Below, piece after piece: positions 44,801 through 48,835 of a stretch of 48,835 nucleotides of DNA. The DNA lies in the NCBI GenBank assembly GCA_949841465.1, contig CATKZW010000022.1:1-48835 (forward strand), in the 5' to 3' direction. The notes beneath the pieces are model-generated. The model saw nothing but the letters and a program-made list of their open reading frames with translations, did no database searches and was not told the origin of the DNA. The stretch's first letter is position 1; each line of letters opens with the position of its first letter. The translations under genes were made by a program, and so were the position numbers. This DNA comes from an uncultured Oscillospiraceae bacterium (GTDB lineage Bacteria > Bacillota > Clostridia > Oscillospirales > Oscillospiraceae).

Positions 44801-45886
44801 TTACTTGTGCTCAATATACCCCTCGGCGCACAGCAGCTCGGCCAGCTCCACGCCGCCGCCCGCCGCGCCCCGCAGGGTGTTGTGGGAGAGGGAGACAAAC
44901 TTGTAATCATACTGGGTGTCCGGACGCAGGCGTCCGATGGACACCGCCATGCCGCCCTCCAGGTCCCGGTCCAGCCTGGTCTGGGGCCGGTCGGGCTCCT
45001 CAAAGTAGTTGAGGAACTGCTTGGGGGCGGTGGGCAGGTTCAGCTCCTGGGCGCGGCCCTTGAAGCTGGCCCACGCCTGCTTCATCTGCTCCATAGTGGG
45101 CTTGTTCTTAAACGTGACGAAGGCGGCGGCGGTGTGGCCGTTGGACACGGGCACCCGCAGGCACTGGGCGGTGATGGAGGTGCCCTCGGCGTTGACGATG
45201 ACGCCGTTTTCCACACGGCCCCAGACCTTGAGCGGCTCCTGCTCGCTCTTCTCCTCCTCGCCGCCGATGTAGGGGATCAGGTTATCCACCATCTCGGGCC
45301 AGGTGGCGAAGGTCTTGCCTGCGCCGGAGATGGCCTGGTAGGTGCACACCAGCACCTTCTCAATGCCGAACTCCCGCAGGGGGGACAGGGCGGGGACATA
45401 GCTCTGGATGGAGCAGTTGGACTTGACGGCGATGAAGCCCCGCTGGGTGCCCAGCCGAGCCCGCTGGGCCTTGATGACCTCAATGTGCTCCGGGTTCACC
45501 TCGGGGATGACCATGGGCACGTCGGGGGTCCAGCGGTGGGCGGAATTGTTGGACACCACCGGGCACTCGCGCCGGGCGTACTCCTCCTCCAGGGCGCGGA
45601 TTTCCTCCTTCTTCATGTCCACGGCGGAGAACACGAAATCCACCTGGGAGGCGATCCGCTCCACGTCGTCCTGGGCGCTGAGGAGCACCAGGTCCCTGGC
45701 CTCGGCGGGGACGGGGGTGTCCATGGCCCAGCGGCCGCCCACCGCGTCCTCGTACCGCTTGCCGGCGGAGCGGGGGCTGGCGGCCACTGCGGTGAGCTGG
45801 AACCAGGGGTGGTTCTCCAGCAGGGTGACGAAGCGCTGGCCCACCATGCCGGTGGCGCCGATAACGCCAACTTTATACTTTTCCAT
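44801..45886 (-). CDS. asd: Aspartate-semialdehyde dehydrogenase
   Basis: A 361-residue enzyme that reduces aspartyl phosphate to aspartate semialdehyde. The cofactor loop GATGMVGQ is at residues 10-17 and the catalytic Cys158 is in VKSNCSIQ. The SNCSIQ form and 361-residue length match the archaeal/fungal-type branch of the family rather than the E. coli type (GNCTV). It is first in the asd-dapA-dapB operon, with AGGAGG upstream of ATG 45886 and a consensus-like promoter at 46017-46045. Confidence 0.96.
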   Translation of the reverse strand: MEKYKVGVIGATGMVGQRFVTLLENHPWFQLTAVAASPRSAGKRYEDAVGGRWAMDTPVPAEARDLVLLSAQDDVERIASQVDFVFSAVDMKKEEIRALEEEYARRECPVVSNNSAHRWTPDVPMVIPEVNPEHIEVIKAQRARLGTQRGFIAVKSNCSIQSYVPALSPLREFGIEKVLVCTYQAISGAGKTFATWPEMVDNLIPYIGGEEEKSEQEPLKVWGRVENGVIVNAEGTSITAQCLRVPVSNGHTAAAFVTFKNKPTMEQMKQAWASFKGRAQELNLPTAPKQFLNYFEEPDRPQTRLDRDLEGGMAVSIGRLRPDTQYDYKFVSLSHNTLRGAAGGGVELAELLCAEGYIEHK

Positions 45887-46016
45887 GTTGTTCTGCCTCC
45901 TGTTCGCCGCCGGGAATTTGGGGCTTGCGGCCCGGGGGCGGATAAGTTATAATAACAATGCTGTCGAAATAGGTCTAAACATGCAGACTTTGACCATAAG
46001 ATAATGGTGCATATCA

Positions 46017-46045
46017 AATATAACATCAACACGCTAAAGTGTCAA
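46017..46045 (-). promoter_or_regulatory. Promoter of the asd-dapA-dapB operon
   Basis: On the minus strand TTGACA (46045-46040) and TATATT (46022-46017) are 17 bases apart. The leader to asd is about 125 bases. No lysine riboswitch core is evident in it. Confidence 0.7.
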
Positions 46046-46084
46046 TTTTACGCTGCCGCTGAAAGTGGAGAAATGGAGAACCAA

Positions 46085-47860
46085 ATGAAGGGAAAATTCG
46101 TGCAAATTGCAGCCTTGTGCCTGACGGCGGCCCTTTTGCTGGCCTCTGGGGGGGAGACCGCCTCCGCCGCCCCCGCCGTCTCCAGCGATCGGATCATGCG
46201 GGTGGGCATCCACTACGGCACCGGGGCCATGGAGGGGCTGAATTTGGCCAACGAGGTGGGCTCCGGGTTCCAGTTCGGATATTATGACAGCGCTAATCGG
46301 TTTGTGTATCTGGGCCATACGTCCCAGACAGCCATCTCCGTGGTGGAGACAATGAACGTCTACTATGGCAGTTATGACGGCTACACCAGCTATCACACGG
46401 CGGTGGTGTCGTCCGTCGCCGTGGGGGAGTACCACCTGGAGCTGCCGGGGACATACGGCACCTTCGCTGAGGCCCAGGGGGCGGCGTCCCAATACCCCGG
46501 CGGCTTCCCGGCGTACATCGGCGGGGTTTTCTCTGCCCGTGTGGGCAATTATACCACCAGGGACGGCGCGGTGGCGGCCCAGGCGGCGCTGGCGGCCCAG
46601 GGGGTGAGCACGACGCTGGCGGGCACCTCCGCCTACGGCGTCAGCGTGGTGGTCACGGGCACCAACACCATCCTGTTCCAGTACGACGACCTGGGCCAGG
46701 GCACCGGCCTGGGGGTGGAGCCCATCCAGACCGGTGCGGAGAAATGTGAAACCTTGAGCAAGGGCTGTGTGTACAACGGCGGCTTCCGCTTCGAGCGCAT
46801 CAACGGCGGCAAGCTGACGGTGGTGAACCTGTTGGGGCTGGAGGACTACGTGAAGGGCGTGGTCCCCGAAGAGACCAGCACCGCCTGGCCCATTGAGGCC
46901 CAGAAGGCCCAGGCGGTGGCGGCCCGGAGCTATGCTCTCTCCCTGGGCACAAAGCATGGAAGCCACCATTTCGACATCTGCGCCTATGACGACTGCCAGG
47001 TCTACTCAGGACGGAAGAAGGCGGGGGTCAACTCCGACGCGGCGGTGGACCAGACCGCCGGACAGGTGTGCCTATACAACGGTCAGGTGGCCCAGACCTT
47101 CTACTACTCCAGCAACGGCGGGGCCAGCGAGAGCGTCTCCAACGTGTGGGGGAGCAACCAGTCCCTGTACCCCTATCTGGCAGGCAAAGCGGACCCCTAT
47201 GAGGCCGGGGCGGGCATCAACAACTACTGGGAGCGTACCTTTACCAGTTCCCAGATCATCTCCAGGCTGCTGTCGGGGAAGCAGGTCACCGCCCCCATCG
47301 TGGCGGCGTCGGTGACGGCATACACCGAGGCGGGCAACCCCAGGATGATTACCTTCACCGACAGCGCCGGGAAAAACTTCTCGGTGAGCAGCGCCACGGT
47401 GTTTTCCGCCGACAAGGGCCTGGGCCTGCCCTCCTTCCGGTTCGGCTTCGCGGGAGGCGGGACCAGTCAGCCTGCGCCTACAGTGCCCACAACCCCCTCC
47501 GGCGGTGTGACCATCAACGGCACCACTGCGGTGAACGGCGCCGCCGGGCTGTATGCCATCGACGGCAGCGGGAACCTCACCGCGCTGGGCGGCGACGTGT
47601 ATGTGGTCACCGACACCGGCGTCTCCCTGCTGGCTCAAGGCGGGGAACAGGACCAGAACCAGCCCTCCTCCGGCTATGCTCCCAACGAGTGGAGCAGCTC
47701 CGCCACGGTGGTGAACAGCTCCATTACCTTCGCGGGCAGGGGCTGGGGCCACAACATCGGCATGAGCCAGTGGGGCGCATACGCCATGGCAAACCAGGGC
47801 TATACTTACCAGCAGATTCTCCAATTCTACTATACTGGCATTACGGTGGGATATATGTGA
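46085..47860 (+). CDS. SpoIID/LytB-domain protein with SPOR-like segment
   Basis: A 591-residue secreted protein related to the sporulation peptidoglycan hydrolase SpoIID. A signal peptide ([20 protein letters not shown], ending ASA) is followed by a SPOR-like region (about 145-200; [21 protein letters not shown]). The SpoIID domain follows, with [12 protein letters not shown], whose Glu matches the lytic transglycosylase catalytic Glu, and [10 protein letters not shown]. The final part [19 protein letters not shown] is the conserved family end. I prefer ATG 46085, with GGAG six bases upstream; ATG 46073 is possible. Divergent from asd; its stop overlaps queA by four bases, so the two are probably co-transcribed. 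It may act on stem-peptide-free glycan in spores or in vegetative cell walls. Confidence 0.9.
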   Translation: MKGKFVQIAALCLTAALLLASGGETASAAPAVSSDRIMRVGIHYGTGAMEGLNLANEVGSGFQFGYYDSANRFVYLGHTSQTAISVVETMNVYYGSYDGYTSYHTAVVSSVAVGEYHLELPGTYGTFAEAQGAASQYPGGFPAYIGGVFSARVGNYTTRDGAVAAQAALAAQGVSTTLAGTSAYGVSVVVTGTNTILFQYDDLGQGTGLGVEPIQTGAEKCETLSKGCVYNGGFRFERINGGKLTVVNLLGLEDYVKGVVPEETSTAWPIEAQKAQAVAARSYALSLGTKHGSHHFDICAYDDCQVYSGRKKAGVNSDAAVDQTAGQVCLYNGQVAQTFYYSSNGGASESVSNVWGSNQSLYPYLAGKADPYEAGAGINNYWERTFTSSQIISRLLSGKQVTAPIVAASVTAYTEAGNPRMITFTDSAGKNFSVSSATVFSADKGLGLPSFRFGFAGGGTSQPAPTVPTTPSGGVTINGTTAVNGAAGLYAIDGSGNLTALGGDVYVVTDTGVSLLAQGGEQDQNQPSSGYAPNEWSSSATVVNSSITFAGRGWGHNIGMSQWGAYAMANQGYTYQQILQFYYTGITVGYM

Positions 47861-48835
47861 AGACCTCAGATTTTTATTTTGACCTGCCTCCCGAGCTGAT
47901 CGCCCAGACGCCGCTGGAGCGGCGGGACACATCCCGCCTACTGGCGCTGGACAAGGCCACAGGGGAAACCCGGCATATGCATTTCTATGACCTGCCCTCT
48001 CTGCTGCGCCCCGGCGACTGCCTGGTGCTCAACGACAGCCGGGTGCTGCCCGCCCGGCTCATCGGCCGCAGGGCGGGAGGCGGCGCCTGCGAGGTGCTGC
48101 TGCTCATCGACCGGGGGGACAAGGTGTGGGAGTGCCTGGTGCGCCCCGGCAAGAAGCTGCGCCCCGGCGCAAAGGTCGCCTTTGGGGACGGTGAGCTGAC
48201 GGCGGAGGTGGTGGGCGAGGTGGAGGGCGGCAACCGCCTGGTCCGCTTCGACTATGACGGCATCTTCTTGGAGACCCTGGAGCGGCTGGGCAAAATGCCG
48301 CTGCCCCCCTACATCAAGGAGGAGCTGGAGGACGGGGAGCGCTACCAGACGGTGTATTCCAAAGTGGTGGGCTCTGCCGCCGCCCCTACGGCGGGGCTGC
48401 ACTTCACCCCCGAGCTGTTGGAGCGGCTCCGGACCATGGGGGTGAAGGTGTGCTATGTGACCCTCCACGTGGGCCTGGGCACCTTCCGGCCGGTGAAGGC
48501 GGAAAACCTGGACGAGCACGAGATGCACTCGGAATACTGCGTCATCTCCCAGGAGACCGCCGACTGCATCAACCGGACCAAGCGGGAGGGGGGCCGGGTC
48601 GTCTGTGTGGGCACCACGTCCTGCCGCACCATTGAGAGCTGGGCGGGAGAGGACGGCACCCTAAAAGCGTCGGCGGGCTGGACCAGCATCTTCATCTACC
48701 CCGGCTACCGCTTCAAGGTGCTGGACGCTCTCATCACCAACTTCCACCTGCCTGAGTCCACCCTCATCATGCTGGTGTCCGCCCTGGCGGGCCGGGAGCA
48801 TGTGCTTGCCGCCTATGAGGAGGCGGTGCGGGAGC
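47857..48835 (+). CDS. queA: S-adenosylmethionine:tRNA ribosyltransferase-isomerase (3' end outside window)
   Basis: At least 326 residues, open at the right edge; family members are about 340-360. GTG 47857 overlaps the SpoIID stop (ATGTGA) and gives the typical start [20 protein letters not shown]. Conserved segments include [48 protein letters not shown] and [16 protein letters not shown]. It transfers and rearranges the ribose of SAM onto 7-aminomethyl-7-deazaguanine in tRNA, making epoxyqueuosine. GGTGGG precedes the start. Confidence 0.95.
   Translation, partial: MKTSDFYFDLPPELIAQTPLERRDTSRLLALDKATGETRHMHFYDLPSLLRPGDCLVLNDSRVLPARLIGRRAGGGACEVLLLIDRGDKVWECLVRPGKKLRPGAKVAFGDGELTAEVVGEVEGGNRLVRFDYDGIFLETLERLGKMPLPPYIKEELEDGERYQTVYSKVVGSAAAPTAGLHFTPELLERLRTMGVKVCYVTLHVGLGTFRPVKAENLDEHEMHSEYCVISQETADCINRTKREGGRVVCVGTTSCRTIESWAGEDGTLKASAGWTSIFIYPGYRFKVLDALITNFHLPESTLIMLVSALAGREHVLAAYEEAVRE

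Noticed and set aside
42964..45012. A 682-residue plus-strand open frame, and another at 44708-45952
   Set aside because: Antisense shadows of dapB, dapA and asd, whose catalytic motifs are on the minus strand.
45887..46072. Lysine riboswitch or T-box upstream of asd
   Set aside because: The 125-base leader lacks the recognisable conserved cores and has no terminator hairpin before asd.
1..48835. tRNA and rRNA genes
   Set aside because: No cloverleaf with a GTTCGANTC-like arm or ribosomal RNA segments were seen on either strand by eye; a covariance scan would be decisive.

Overview
The window looks like a chromosomal segment of a GC-rich, anaerobic, spore-forming-lineage Firmicute, most like the gut Oscillospiraceae. 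This rests on a SpoIID/LytB-family protein, S-layer-homology (SLH) anchored surface proteins, a Hanks-type kinase with a PP2C phosphatase, strong AGGAGG ribosome binding sites, and IS110, IS256 and IS630 relics of the kind common in that group. No species can be named from sequence alone.

Layout. (1) 1-1300 is mobile-element debris: the 3' end of an IS110-type transposase, a probable tyrosine-integrase tail and a broken DUF2000 gene. (2) 1361-16775 is a carbohydrate locus built around a mannose/sorbose-family phosphotransferase system (PTS). Two operons diverge at 8080-8396. The leftward one encodes SDR, HAD phosphatase, YqhD-type iron alcohol dehydrogenase, GatY/KbaY-type aldolase and a GntR/UTRA regulator. 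The rightward one encodes IIB, a fused IIC-IID, a second aldolase, IIA and a second SDR. It is followed by a second GntR/UTRA regulator with its own promoter, HPr, Enzyme I and a 2-hydroxyacid dehydrogenase. An outlying divergent pair (aldo/keto reductase and another 2-hydroxyacid dehydrogenase) appears to share an operator-like motif with the main promoters. The substrate cannot be read from the sequence; uptake with phosphorylation, oxidation, aldol cleavage and aldehyde reduction is the inferred logic.

(3) 16776-18485 is an AT-richer junction with a terminator, a decayed IS256-type transposase and a possible pseudoknotted element. (4) 18486-40265 is a surface and signalling locus. It starts with a 16.6 kb gene for a roughly 5,545-residue secreted protein with a Cys/His-rich head, 52 or more beta-sandwich modules and three C-terminal SLH domains. 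A three-gene operon follows: a transmembrane Ser/Thr kinase with extracellular leucine-rich and Big_2-like domains, a secreted RCC1-repeat protein with an SLH tail, and a PP2C phosphatase. The modules of the giant protein are of four types (B, A, C, D) in strictly alternating short (B-A-C-D) and long (B-A-B-A-B-A-C-D) cycles with a period near 3 kb.

(5) 40266-43119 holds a chemoreceptor gene flanked on both sides by gene debris, including the C-terminus of an IS630-type transposase. (6) 43120-48835 is core genome: the lysine/diaminopimelate operon asd-dapA-dapB on the minus strand, and, divergent from it, a SpoIID-domain protein overlapping queA, which runs off the window.

The features most worth attention are the higher-order repeat of the giant SLH protein, its kinase/phosphatase neighbourhood, and the PTS locus that carries its own Enzyme I and HPr.
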